DNA of 22,004 nt from SIG673 sp045653945 (GCA_045653945.1 JAZOML010000028.1:1-22004); one strand, 5' to 3'. Counted from the stretch's first letter, positions 6,927 through 15,448 are shown. The notes: generated by a model not told the origin, from the sequence alone. Numbers and translations: made by a program.

Positions 6927-9007
6927 CAGATTACCCCCTCAGTTCCTGTTGTATCAAATAAAAATCTATTATAGCCCTTATCATACAAAGCAAAAATTGC
7001 CTTTTGTCTTTCTACCTTTTTAACAAGAGCGTCTCTTTGACGTGCTTCGTCCTCACGTATTTCAGCTATTACTCCGCCCTCAAGAACTATCGTACCCTTC
7101 TCTATTTCTTCCCAGATGCGCGCATAGTTCTTTTTAAAGCAAGCACTCATATAAGCGGCAACCTTCTTTTCAAGCTCCAGAGTAAGGGAAAGCTTTTGTT
7201 TGTATACCGTAGCATATTTTTCAAAGGTGGCTACAAAATCCGCTTTATCCTCTATAAAAATATCAAGACTTTCAACAGCAGTATCACTTTCGATGATTGC
7301 TCTTATTATCTTTTCTATACCCTGTGCATCTGCAAGCTGCTCATTTAATGCAAAAAACTCCTGTTTTTTTCTTGCTATACGGTTAATATAAGAGTTTTTC
7401 TTTTTTATAATTCCCTGGAACAGAGATTTTTCCGCCCTTTTAATTTCGGTATCGCACTGTTCAAGTCCTCTTATGTCAAGCTCACTGTAAGTCCAAGCAA
7501 AATCAGAAGAAGTCGCAAGAGCTTTAATCTGCTCTACTACACCGTTTGCTCTTGTAAGCCATTGCTCAAAGCCCTCTATTTCACTTATGAAATCCTCTTT
7601 TGAAAGCTTAATATCGTTTTTAAGCTTCTGCAGCTTTTCGCCATACAAGTCAGAGTACAAGCCGGTAATTCCCAGCTTGAAGGCAAACCAAGCATAATAT
7701 TTACGTAGAATCTTGAAAATTTCATCATTATACGGAGCAAGACGGGCGTCAAAGCCACTGATTTGTTCTCTCAATCTTTTTATCGGAACAGCCAGATAGT
7801 GTCTACCCGTAGCAACGTCAGCCTCAAGAATCTCCTGACAGAATTTAACCACGCCCTCGTTTTCGGCAATAACGTCCTTTGCCGACGCATATCTTTCAAT
7901 TTTCTTACTATCGAATAATATAAGACTTTCAGAGTAGTTAACCTCGAAAATGTCCTCAAAATCCTCGGGCTTGTAAGCTTCCTTTATAGCCGCAAGTCTT
8001 TTGTCCGCAAAAGCTTTAAGCTCAGTATAGTCTGCAAATCCCAAAGCCGACATAGCAAGTGTGCTGCTATCGTCGTGTATACCTGCTTCCGCAAAATATT
8101 CTTTAAGAGTTTGGCTAACGGATTCCATACAGTTGTTTTCGCTTATTGCTTTTAAGATAACTTCCTCAAAAACAACCTGATTTATAAATTTTTTGGAATC
8201 AAAGCAACCGTCAGAGCTATTAAAAAGAATGCAAGGAATCGGGAGCTTCAGATAATTACAGTTTATTCCTGTTCCCTCTTTTGGATTTGCGCACAGCTTT
8301 GTAAGCATTGCGCCACCTGCGGTTTCGTAATCATCTTGCGTCTGGCTCATACCGTCGTGTAAAATTACATAGCTTCTGGAGTCGCCTGCCGCAATATTTA
8401 TAACCTCAACGTTTTTTCCGTCATCGCATTTATTATAAAGAGTAGCCGTTAAGGTTGTTGGGAACAGAAGATCCTTTGGTGGCTCTCTGAAGCCGCCGTT
8501 TGCCGCAACCTTGACCATTCCCGTCTTAAGCTTTGCGTGGAGCTCATTTGCAAAGCTATCAAGATATTTTCTTTTTTCTTCTTTGGTTTCTAAGGCTGAA
8601 AGCTCCTCGAATACCTTTTTCTCAGAAAAAAGCGGAGAATTAAGCTTAATATCAAGCATAAGAGCCGTCGCTACACGTGAACCGAAATAAGAGCTTGGAC
8701 GCAAATTTCCTTGTTCTTCAAAATAGCACTCCTTAGTGCCAAAAAATCCCGCAAAGGATTCCTTTACAAATTCTCTGAAGCAAGGATTTTCTATATCACA
8801 CGCAACTCCTCCAAAGAGAATATCAATAAACTTGTCTTCATCAAACAATGCCTTATTAAACTCTGTTTCCTTAAAGCTACCGTCGCCCCCAACACCGTCC
8901 GCAACTATTAATATGGAATCGTCAGCATACGGTAGTGCGTCCTGACCGTTAGGATACGCTTTGCCATCTAACGTCTTATAGGCTTCGCTGAACATTGTCA
9001 GTTTCAT
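6926..9007 (-). CDS. PP2C-like protein phosphatase with long helical C-terminus
   Basis: A 693-residue protein. The first 325 residues or so form a PP2C-type phosphatase domain: NGQDA (20-24), VADGVGGDGS with metal-binding Asp37, IAAGDSRSYV, NSSDGCFD, and HDDSSTLAMS near the end of the domain. These supply the expected metal-binding aspartates. The remaining half is rich in Glu, Lys and Leu and looks mostly helical with coiled coil; I recognise no family there. The start has AAGGAG about ten bases upstream. It should reverse the phosphorylation set by the kinase whose gene begins at its stop codon, and a vWA gene lies 70 bases upstream. This gene trio is the core of the TerY-P system. The long tail is unusual for a stand-alone PP2C and may be a partner-binding arm. 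Confidence 0.88.
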   Translation of the reverse strand: MKLTMFSEAYKTLDGKAYPNGQDALPYADDSILIVADGVGGDGSFKETEFNKALFDEDKFIDILFGGVACDIENPCFREFVKESFAGFFGTKECYFEEQGNLRPSSYFGSRVATALMLDIKLNSPLFSEKKVFEELSALETKEEKRKYLDSFANELHAKLKTGMVKVAANGGFREPPKDLLFPTTLTATLYNKCDDGKNVEVINIAAGDSRSYVILHDGMSQTQDDYETAGGAMLTKLCANPKEGTGINCNYLKLPIPCILFNSSDGCFDSKKFINQVVFEEVILKAISENNCMESVSQTLKEYFAEAGIHDDSSTLAMSALGFADYTELKAFADKRLAAIKEAYKPEDFEDIFEVNYSESLILFDSKKIERYASAKDVIAENEGVVKFCQEILEADVATGRHYLAVPIKRLREQISGFDARLAPYNDEIFKILRKYYAWFAFKLGITGLYSDLYGEKLQKLKNDIKLSKEDFISEIEGFEQWLTRANGVVEQIKALATSSDFAWTYSELDIRGLEQCDTEIKRAEKSLFQGIIKKKNSYINRIARKKQEFFALNEQLADAQGIEKIIRAIIESDTAVESLDIFIEDKADFVATFEKYATVYKQKLSLTLELEKKVAAYMSACFKKNYARIWEEIEKGTIVLEGGVIAEIREDEARQRDALVKKVERQKAIFALYDKGYNRFLFDTTGTEGVI

Positions 9008-9032
9008 TTTTTTATTTCTCCTTATTATTTAA

Positions 9033-9055
9033 GAAAGCGGCTTTACGCCGCTTTC
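9033..9055. other. Hairpin in the vWA-PP2C intercistronic gap
   Basis: A perfect nine-base-pair stem, GAAAGCGGC with its complement, encloses a five-base loop. It lies between the vWA stop and the phosphatase start. On the minus strand, the direction of the operon, it is followed by TTAAATAATAAGG with no proper U-tract. It is therefore more likely a partial attenuator or an mRNA stability or processing element than a full terminator. It could let the vWA protein be made in excess over the enzymes. Confidence 0.55.
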
Positions 9056-9076
9056 CTTTTTATTTTTATTTTGGCG

Positions 9077-9790
9077 TTAGCCTGTTACTCTGAGAGTTAT
9101 GGATTTTACGAGCTTAACGAGAACGTCATCAAAGTTAACGTCGGAAAGACCGTCCTTGGGGTTAACCTTTGTCAAATTAACTCTGTCCCAGATTTCCATT
9201 CCGGCTTCATTCCAAGGCCACATATCAGGAGCAAATACAACGAGTCTGGAAAGAGCGGGCTCGAGATTTCCACCGAATTCCTGACCACCGTTAGACCACC
9301 AGTCGCTGAGCGTAGCAAGGTCCGCAGGCATATCTGTAGGATAGGTGGGAGCAGTAGCACGTTCGCCAAGAGGAAGCGCCTCGTTATCAGTGTAAACAAG
9401 TATAATCTGTCTACGGTACTTTCCACCGTTAGGATTCCAGTCAGACTTCATAGCAAGTGCGATTGCCTCGAGAGCATTCTCGGGGAGGTCTCCGCCTCCG
9501 CTGGGTTGAATTTCATTAACGAACTCGTGGAATGCCTCGCTGTCATTAACCTCTCCGGAAAGGGTGAAAAAGTCAGTTTCAATCATAGCGTCAGCATCAA
9601 TTCCAAAATCTCTGAATACGATAACCTTTACTCTGAGATCGCCGTAAGCTCTGTTTTCAGCTTGCATTTTTTCCTCGAGCTTTTCAGCAAAGCTAAGAGC
9701 GTGAGCCTTAGTCATATCAAGAGCGCCCTTCATACTTGCTGTTGCGTCGATGCACATTACAATATCAACGTTATAAGGTGTAAACTGCAT
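9077..9790 (-). CDS. TerY-like von Willebrand factor A (vWA) domain protein
   Basis: A 237-residue single-domain vWA protein. The metal-ion-dependent adhesion site is visible as DATAS (15-19, standing for the usual DxSxS), with GGGDLPENALEAI and a YTDNE segment downstream. No signal peptide or membrane helix is present, so it acts in the cytoplasm as a metal-dependent adaptor. I choose the ATG at 9790 because GGAGGA lies seven bases before it; an in-frame TTG at 9805 overlaps that site. It is the first gene of the operon with PP2C and kinase, driven by the promoter at 9893-9921, and its position and size match TerY of the TerY-P triad. It may scaffold the kinase and phosphatase onto TerD. Confidence 0.88.
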   Translation of the reverse strand: MQFTPYNVDIVMCIDATASMKGALDMTKAHALSFAEKLEEKMQAENRAYGDLRVKVIVFRDFGIDADAMIETDFFTLSGEVNDSEAFHEFVNEIQPSGGGDLPENALEAIALAMKSDWNPNGGKYRRQIILVYTDNEALPLGERATAPTYPTDMPADLATLSDWWSNGGQEFGGNLEPALSRLVVFAPDMWPWNEAGMEIWDRVNLTKVNPKDGLSDVNFDDVLVKLVKSITLRVTG

Positions 9791-9892
9791 ATTTTTGTCC
9801 TCCAAAAATTAAAATATTTTTTAAAAATTACTTGCGGATGCCTCCGAATACCTATTTTCCCCATTTTCAGGAAAATCTTGGTCGATGTATTA

Positions 9893-9921
9893 ATAATATC
9901 ATTTTTTTTGTAACTTGTCAA
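9893..9921 (-). promoter_or_regulatory. Promoter of the vWA-PP2C-kinase-TGase-TerD operon
   Basis: On the minus strand a perfect TTGACA (9921-9916), a 17-base spacer and TATTAT (9898-9893) predict a start near 9886 and a leader of about 95 bases. It lies downstream of the RyR-operon terminator, so the two operons can be controlled separately. No clear operator palindrome was seen. The remaining spacer (9922-10027) shows nothing I can name. Confidence 0.75.
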
Positions 9922-10027
9922 TAGTAAAACACACTTTTCGCCATTTTTTTATGTATCAAATTGCCAAATTACCAAAGGATGGCGAAACGAATCGTAATTA
10001 TTCGCCACACCCCGCAAAAAAATGATA

Positions 10028-10062
10028 AAATTCCGCCACCGTTTTTTGCGGCAGCGGAATTT
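10028..10062 (-). terminator. Terminator of the oxidoreductase-channel-RyR operon
   Basis: A nine-base-pair outer stem (AAATTCCGC with its complement) plus a short inner CCG stem is followed on the minus strand by TATCATTTTTTT. It starts seven bases after the RyR stop codon, so it most likely closes that operon. Confidence 0.75.
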
Positions 10063-10068
10063 CAAGCT

Positions 10069-10347
10069 TTATTTTGTTATCTTATATCCAAGAGCAATTA
10101 TAGTTTTCAGAGTTTGTATCGCAGTTATTCTATCGTATTCCTTCTCGGCTTCACTAAGAGCCGCATAAGGCACAAGACAGGGCGTTGTCTTCTTTAGATC
10201 GTTTCGTTCTTCACCGTAAACCCAGCCGTCATTTATCCTGCCGACAGCCCAATTCTCGTGAACGTTTTCCGCTATTTTCTCCATTAAAGCTTCAAGCTCG
10301 CTTGGAAGCTCTATTTTGCTTGTATCTATCGGATTTGGCCTATACAT
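10069..10347 (-). CDS. Stand-alone RyR-domain protein
   Basis: A 92-residue protein that is almost entirely one RyR domain, the repeat first seen in ryanodine receptors. Typical features are the opening YRPNPIDTSKIELP, AENVHENWAVGRI, DGWVYGEERND, CLVPYAALSEAEKEYDR and the final ALGYKI. Bacterial RyR domains occur in stress and conflict gene clusters, including Ter-linked ones, and are suspected ligand-binding modules. It begins 26 bases after the end of the large channel-like protein and shares its operon; GCGAGG precedes the ATG. It could be a detached sensor or regulatory subunit for that channel. The family call is firm, the ligand unknown. Confidence 0.88.
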   Translation of the reverse strand: MYRPNPIDTSKIELPSELEALMEKIAENVHENWAVGRINDGWVYGEERNDLKKTTPCLVPYAALSEAEKEYDRITAIQTLKTIIALGYKITK

Positions 10348-10373
10348 TTTTTACCTCGCTGTATAATTAAATT

Positions 10374-13300
10374 CTAAGGCAACGACCTATATGCAACGTC
10401 AAGATGTAACGTTGGTTGTGTATCGGCAACAATCTTGCCTTTTATCGAGTCTTTGGGAATAAGATATCCCTTATCGTTGCCAAGCTTAATTGCTCCCTTT
10501 ATCTTGTTCTTTTTACACATTTTTATTAGCTTTTCTCTTTTCCAACCCCTTGAATTGAGGAATTTCAATGCGTCTTCAACAGTTACGTTGCTTGTGAATT
10601 CTGATTCAGGGAAGTCGTGCACCTTAAAATCACGAGGCACAACGCCATCAAGCTCGCTTTCCGCATCATTACACTTTTTGTATATTTCACACGCAAGGGC
10701 ATTAAGCGGACAATCCTTTTGAGATTTGCCGTTTGCTTTTTCATCAAATAGCGAAGCATAGTAGGAATATCTTTTGCGTTTTTGCTCGAAAAGCTCCTTG
10801 CTATAATCTTTGTTGCTCATTTGAGTCATTTCTACTGTTTTTACTTTGCTCTTTTCCTTATCTGAAAGCAGCTTAGCCTCTTCACTTATAAATTTCTCCA
10901 AAACCTTTGAAGCATCAGTGAAAATCGTTTTGCGTTTAAAATCTTGTTCCTTTATCTCTTCCGTCTTTTCGTAGCTTACGGTTACCTCATAGAAAAGTCC
11001 CGATTTTTCCGATTTTTTGAGCTTAAGGCTTATTACGTCGTTGATTTTCTCTTCGTATTTTTTATTTTTCTCGTCTGCGGTATCGGAGTTTAATTGCAAT
11101 AAGATTGCATCATCAGGTACTCTCTCTTCTACCGAGAAATAACCGTCTAAAATTCCGTTTTTATTTTTACGAATTCCGTTATATTTCAGTATCAGGGTGC
11201 GTGAATCGTATGCCGTTTCCTTGTCCACGTCAAGCTTTGTTTCAACAAGACATCCGTGTAATTTAAGACGTTCTATCTTTTGATTTCCGTCATCGGTTAT
11301 TTTATTCAGACGCCTGTAACCCATAACTCTTGTAAATGCGTTCCAACGGCGATGCTCAAGCCACGCAAGGTCAATACGCTTATTCATTATCGCCCTCGCC
11401 GTATTCAAATCAAGATTATCAATCGGCCCAATCAAGCTGTACATATAGCTAACGAGTATAGAGCTTACTTTATTTTTAACCTCTTCCTCGGTATTATAGA
11501 AAATCGAACAATCATCAAGTAAGCCGACAGAAAACAGCTTATACGAATCGTGCATTGAACGTGCAAGACTTGCCCAAAGAGTATAATCGGTATCACCCTC
11601 GCCCGCCTTTTTAGATGTGCGGTTGCTTCTGTCGTAGCCTGCGTTTACACCCGTTGCAAACGAATTATAGTGCTCCATAAATATATTATCAGCGCTGTAA
11701 ACCTTTTTTAAACCGCCAAAGGCGTGCATATATACACCATCAACTTTATTTTTCGTGTTCTTAAAGTTAAGAGCATCACACATATCGCTGTCGTATATTG
11801 CGTATGTGATTATAACGTTGTTTTCCTGATTTTTGTCTTCCTGTGCTTTTTTACCGAATTCCCTGCGAAGCTTTTCAGCTACCATCATATTATCCATATC
11901 AGTACCAAGAGAAACAACGAAATAATCCGTTTTATAAAGTATTTGCTTTATTTTCTTCTTTCCCTTATTTTGGACGAATATGTTATCCTTAATATCGCAC
12001 TCAACATATTGTATTTCGCAATAAGGTCTGGAAATACTTGCCTTAGTGCCTCTTATTACAGTGGAATTTTGCAGTATTTCAGGATTTATAGCATTTAATT
12101 TATCGTAAAATTCCGTGTCGGTTTCCTTAGATATAACGTTTATGCGGAGCTTACAGCCCAGCATTTGTCCCATCCAATATGCGCTGAGCACCGCTTCCAT
12201 ACCAATATAACCTACACCAAGAACGGTAACGTCCAGAATTTGGTTGTCGGACTTGTCAATTTTATTTTTTCCAAGCTTTTTTCTGCTGATAAGCGGCTGA
12301 TAAAGGGGAATTTCGCAAAACAGGTTGGTCATCAGGTTGCGATAGCTGTTTACTACGGTGATTACGGGGCATTTAGCCTTAATCCTTTCTTTTTCCTCCT
12401 CCAGCTCTTTTTTCTTATTTTCAAGTCGTTTAACTTCGTCATCGGAAAGCTCGTCTTTATTTTTGAGCGCTTTTTTTATACAATCTAAATTTTCGCCGTC
12501 CTTTTCGACGTAAAGCAGCATATCCATTATTTGCATCTTTTGAGCTGAAATGTCCTCAGCAGAGAAAACGTATATATTTACACGTTTTTGAGAGCTGGTC
12601 ATTAAATAGTCGCGGTTGCTGTCCCCCACCAAATCGGCAAGACTGTGCAGGTTAGCGCTTTCCTTTTCATCCATAAGGATATAGGTTCTTTTGCCAAGCT
12701 TGGACTTTTTTATATGCAAAATATCATCGTTTACGCAAATAAAACCGCAAGATTTCGCTTCGCTTAAAAGCTCCGTTTTCTTTTCATCGCCCTTGTCCGA
12801 ATATGCGTCGGTGAATATGCAGGCAGGAGTAGTAAAAAGCTTTTTTTGCGTATCGCGTATGCTTTTAGCAAGAGCAAGAGAACGTTCATTAAGCTCACTG
12901 AAATAGTATTTATGCTTCCAACACGGTATTGTCAAAAGCTTTATAGCAGTAAAAATGTTCGTAAATACTTCAAAAATGATAAGTCCGCCTACAATAGGGG
13001 CGAGAATATTAAGACAAGATGCGTATACTCCGTGAACGGTTGGATTCCAGCCGAGATAGGAAAACATTTCATTACCAATGTCTATATATTCGGTGTATCC
13101 CTCGTCAAGGCTCATTGTTTGCAGGGTGTGAAGCAGGCTGTTAAAGCCCTCCTCAAACCAATTCAGTCCCGAATTCCCAAGAGGATTATCACTGGGGGCA
13201 ATATTCAGCTTAGCATAATAGCCTACTGCATATCGCAGACACCATATTGCTCCGTAAAACATCGTATAATTGAGTATCTTGGCGGAAATCGGTTTATCCT

Positions 13301-13553
13301 TTACAATAAAATACTTTATGAATATGTAAAGCGAAACAAAGGTTAATGCGATTGATACATACCAAAGCGCTTGTATCAGCTGTTTTTCAATCACGCCGTA
13401 CCAAAAAAACTTTACCCCAAAGATCGAAATGGCAGTTATTTCAAGCCAATTAAACAGCGAAGCAAGCTTGCTTGTTTTTTTTAATTTTAGTACCAAAGAA
13501 ACAATATCAAATAAAATTATTATTGATATCCCGATAGTCAGTGCCCAATTCAT
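10374..13553 (-). CDS. Channel-like membrane protein with Rossmann-type, RyR-like and winged-HTH-like regions
   Basis: A 1059-residue protein. Hydrophobic helices lie near residues 4-22, 33-53, 60-84, 95-113 and 174-207. Between the last two an amphipathic stretch, LNWFEEGFNSLLHTLQ, sits where ion channels carry a pore helix. A first Rossmann/RCK-like region follows (about 213-420: HKYYFSELNERSLALAKS, then IFTDA, FICVNDD). After a charged coiled-coil insert (about 360-395) comes a second Rossmann start, VTVLGVGYIG (442-451), running to about 690. IDLAWLEHRRWNAFTRVMGY (727-746) resembles a RyR-like helical core. The C-terminus (about 990-1038) looks like a MerR/excisionase-type winged helix ending IKGAIKLG...YLIPKDS. 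Ion selectivity and ligand are unknown. The ATG lies three bases after the SGNH stop, with AAAGGA nearby, so translation is probably coupled. The channel call rests on layout, not homology. Confidence 0.65.
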   Translation of the reverse strand: MNWALTIGISIIILFDIVSLVLKLKKTSKLASLFNWLEITAISIFGVKFFWYGVIEKQLIQALWYVSIALTFVSLYIFIKYFIVKDKPISAKILNYTMFYGAIWCLRYAVGYYAKLNIAPSDNPLGNSGLNWFEEGFNSLLHTLQTMSLDEGYTEYIDIGNEMFSYLGWNPTVHGVYASCLNILAPIVGGLIIFEVFTNIFTAIKLLTIPCWKHKYYFSELNERSLALAKSIRDTQKKLFTTPACIFTDAYSDKGDEKKTELLSEAKSCGFICVNDDILHIKKSKLGKRTYILMDEKESANLHSLADLVGDSNRDYLMTSSQKRVNIYVFSAEDISAQKMQIMDMLLYVEKDGENLDCIKKALKNKDELSDDEVKRLENKKKELEEEKERIKAKCPVITVVNSYRNLMTNLFCEIPLYQPLISRKKLGKNKIDKSDNQILDVTVLGVGYIGMEAVLSAYWMGQMLGCKLRINVISKETDTEFYDKLNAINPEILQNSTVIRGTKASISRPYCEIQYVECDIKDNIFVQNKGKKKIKQILYKTDYFVVSLGTDMDNMMVAEKLRREFGKKAQEDKNQENNVIITYAIYDSDMCDALNFKNTKNKVDGVYMHAFGGLKKVYSADNIFMEHYNSFATGVNAGYDRSNRTSKKAGEGDTDYTLWASLARSMHDSYKLFSVGLLDDCSIFYNTEEEVKNKVSSILVSYMYSLIGPIDNLDLNTARAIMNKRIDLAWLEHRRWNAFTRVMGYRRLNKITDDGNQKIERLKLHGCLVETKLDVDKETAYDSRTLILKYNGIRKNKNGILDGYFSVEERVPDDAILLQLNSDTADEKNKKYEEKINDVISLKLKKSEKSGLFYEVTVSYEKTEEIKEQDFKRKTIFTDASKVLEKFISEEAKLLSDKEKSKVKTVEMTQMSNKDYSKELFEQKRKRYSYYASLFDEKANGKSQKDCPLNALACEIYKKCNDAESELDGVVPRDFKVHDFPESEFTSNVTVEDALKFLNSRGWKREKLIKMCKKNKIKGAIKLGNDKGYLIPKDSIKGKIVADTQPTLHLDVAYRSLP

Positions 13554-13555
13554 TT

Positions 13556-14191
13556 TTAAAAGTCCTTTCTTTGTGAATTCTTACTCACACACTCAAAAAT
13601 GTATTCTGCAAATTTTTTATATCCTGCCTCGGTGAAGTGAACTCCGTCGTCCATTCTCAAATCCTTGTTTTCAAGAGATACGGTATAAAGGTCAATCACC
13701 CCAAGTCCATACTTTTCGGCAACACGGGAAGCGGCAGCATTTCTTTTTTGTACTCTTGAATTTTCGCCAAGCTCCTCATCTCCCTTAGTAGATGTGGTCA
13801 AAACAACGTATACGGGGATACCCTTGAACTCGTTTACAAGGAATTTTATCATCCTTTCATAGTGCTTCTCGTACTCTGCTTGTTCAAGATGCCAACCATG
13901 AAGTCCGTTGTTAAACAGCACACACTCAAAGCCGTTGAGTTGAGCCGCAAAATAGCGAATACCCTCACAAAAGAAGGGGTTGTCAAGTCCCTTTGACGTA
14001 CCAAAGCCGTCGCAGGTTAATTTATCCGATATCGTCCTGAACATCCTTCTTGTACCGCAGGAAATAGAGTCGCCAATGTAGAAAAATCTCTTCTTTTGGT
14101 GGTCGTTTGGGTGGTCTATCCACGTGTTATCCCACTCCCAATTTTCAAGCTTGAAGCCAAAGCTGCTTTCCTGATAGGTGAATTCGCTCAT
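13556..14191 (-). CDS. SGNH/GDSL-family hydrolase
   Basis: A 211-residue protein of the SGNH hydrolase superfamily, which cleaves ester bonds in lipids and acylated sugars. Block I is GDSISCG with nucleophile Ser42, the Asn/Gly block is NNGLHGW (94-100), and block V is DDGVHF with the catalytic Asp and His185, followed by the usual FTEAGYKKFA. No signal peptide is visible, so it appears cytoplasmic, unlike many secreted esterases. AAGGAG lies eight bases before the start. It sits between a Gfo/Idh/MocA oxidoreductase (14-base gap) and the channel-like protein (two-base gap). It could act with the oxidoreductase on a sugar-like metabolite, but the substrate cannot be read from sequence. Confidence 0.85.
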   Translation of the reverse strand: MSEFTYQESSFGFKLENWEWDNTWIDHPNDHQKKRFFYIGDSISCGTRRMFRTISDKLTCDGFGTSKGLDNPFFCEGIRYFAAQLNGFECVLFNNGLHGWHLEQAEYEKHYERMIKFLVNEFKGIPVYVVLTTSTKGDEELGENSRVQKRNAAASRVAEKYGLGVIDLYTVSLENKDLRMDDGVHFTEAGYKKFAEYIFECVSKNSQRKDF

Positions 14192-14205
14192 ATTTATTTT
14201 CTCCT

Positions 14206-15177
14206 TTAAAGCTTAATTTCTTTGCCGCAGCTCTCATACGCCGCTAAAACCAATCTTATCGCCTTTGACGCCTCAAGACCGTCGATTTCAAATTTTCTGC
14301 CCTGCCTTACGCAGTCATAAAAATCGTAGATAAGCGTGCTGTGTCCCGTTCCGTATACAGGCTTTGAATATAGCTTTGACGTATTTTCAAAATCAATTTT
14401 CTTGCCGTTCAGGTATACGTAGTTTTGCTCAAATCTTATCTCATCATCGCCCGTTCCTACAACAAATTCAACGGGGTAGTCGCTCGATGCCGAATTAGTT
14501 GCGCTCAGGATGAAGCTGTTTTCACCATTACAAATAACTGTTGCCGTATCCTCGACCTCAATTATATCTTTAAGCGAAATATTTTCCGTTATCGCCGTCA
14601 GGCTCTTTGGAAATCCGAGAATCCATTGAAGTGCATCAAGGGTATGTATCGCCTGATTTATAAGGACTCCGCCACCCTCGGTAGCTTTTTTGCCGTGCCA
14701 ATTATCGGCAGGATAGTAATTTTTATCCCTGTGCCAATAAACGTGGGCATAAGCGTAATCAATTTTTTTGCCCTTTAAGAAATCCTTTGCATAAACGTAG
14801 GACGGATTGTATCGGTTTTGAAAGCAAACAGCAAGCTGCGCCAATGATTTTCTTTCAGCCTCAAGTACTGCTTCAATTTCCTCTTTTTTCATACAAACGG
14901 GCTTTTCGCAAAGCACGTTTACGTTACGTTCAAGCGCATATATAGTCATTTCGGCGTGTAGATAATGAGGAGTACATATATGCACAACGTCAGGCTTTTC
15001 TATATCCAACATAGACTTATAATCGGTATACCCTTTTATATCGTGATAGAGCGCAAGCTTAGCTTCGTCTATATCACAAATAGCGACAAGGTCATTTTCC
15101 CGTTCACGTATTACTTTTACGTGGAGCGAGCCTATACCGCCAACACCGATTACTGAAACTTTTAGCTTCTTTTCCAT
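14206..15177 (-). CDS. Gfo/Idh/MocA-family NAD(P)-dependent oxidoreductase
   Basis: A 323-residue oxidoreductase of normal family length. The N-terminal Rossmann fold shows VIGVGGIGSLH (GxGxxG) and ICDIDEAK. The family signature CEKPVCM contains the conserved lysine used in catalysis, and the C-terminal domain includes GGGVLINQAIHTLDALQWI, with the His-Asp typical of sugar or inositol dehydrogenases. It probably oxidises or reduces a hydroxyl of a sugar-like substrate using NAD(P). GAGGG precedes the ATG by seven bases. It is the first gene of the operon leading to the SGNH hydrolase, the channel-like protein and RyR. Finding it there suggests a made or removed small ligand, though an unrelated metabolic gene caught in the operon is possible. 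Confidence 0.9.
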   Translation of the reverse strand: MEKKLKVSVIGVGGIGSLHVKVIRERENDLVAICDIDEAKLALYHDIKGYTDYKSMLDIEKPDVVHICTPHYLHAEMTIYALERNVNVLCEKPVCMKKEEIEAVLEAERKSLAQLAVCFQNRYNPSYVYAKDFLKGKKIDYAYAHVYWHRDKNYYPADNWHGKKATEGGGVLINQAIHTLDALQWILGFPKSLTAITENISLKDIIEVEDTATVICNGENSFILSATNSASSDYPVEFVVGTGDDEIRFEQNYVYLNGKKIDFENTSKLYSKPVYGTGHSTLIYDFYDCVRQGRKFEIDGLEASKAIRLVLAAYESCGKEIKL

Positions 15178-15242
15178 AATAAACCCTCGCCAAAATACGG
15201 AAAATTCAGGTACTTACACGGCAATATCCACCGTTTTTTCTT

Positions 15243-15271
15243 ATTATATCACATAAATCATTAAAATGCAA
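15243..15271 (-). promoter_or_regulatory. Extended -10 promoter of the oxidoreductase-channel operon
   Basis: A perfect TATAAT (15248-15243) is preceded by TGA, giving an extended -10 element. Seventeen bases upstream lies TTGCAT, a weak -35. An extended -10 often makes up for a poor -35. The leader to the ATG at 15177 is about 58 bases. Confidence 0.65.
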
Positions 15272-15401
15272 TAATAAGATTAACTTATTTTTTATAATAT
15301 AACCGTCCGAAAAAAATATTAAACGATGCTAAACGTATTAGCGCCGTAATGCCGCAAAACCGTTAATACTGCCAAACGACAAGCCCCCCTACAAAACACA
15401 A

Positions 15402-15429
15402 AAAAAGAAGGACGCGTGTCCTTCTTTTT
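15402..15429 (-). terminator. Terminator of the RNA-repair cassette
   Basis: A perfect 12-base-pair stem (AAAAAGAAGGAC with its complement, loop GCGT) ends in a run of T on the minus strand. It lies 19 bases after the HD-kinase stop. The rest of the spacer up to the next promoter (15272-15401) shows nothing I can identify. Confidence 0.85.
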
Positions 15430-15448
15430 GGTTTGAATAAGAGTAGAT

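Noticed and set aside
3209..9790. Dedicated tellurite-resistance operon
   Set aside because: No TerC-like transporter or TerB is present; the gene set points to signalling and defence.
9071..9913. Plus-strand 280-codon open frame opposite the vWA gene
   Set aside because: Same reasoning: the opposite strand has the vWA motifs, start and promoter.
12846..13346. Plus-strand 166-codon frame opposite the channel-like gene
   Set aside because: It mirrors membrane-helix codons and has no independent support.
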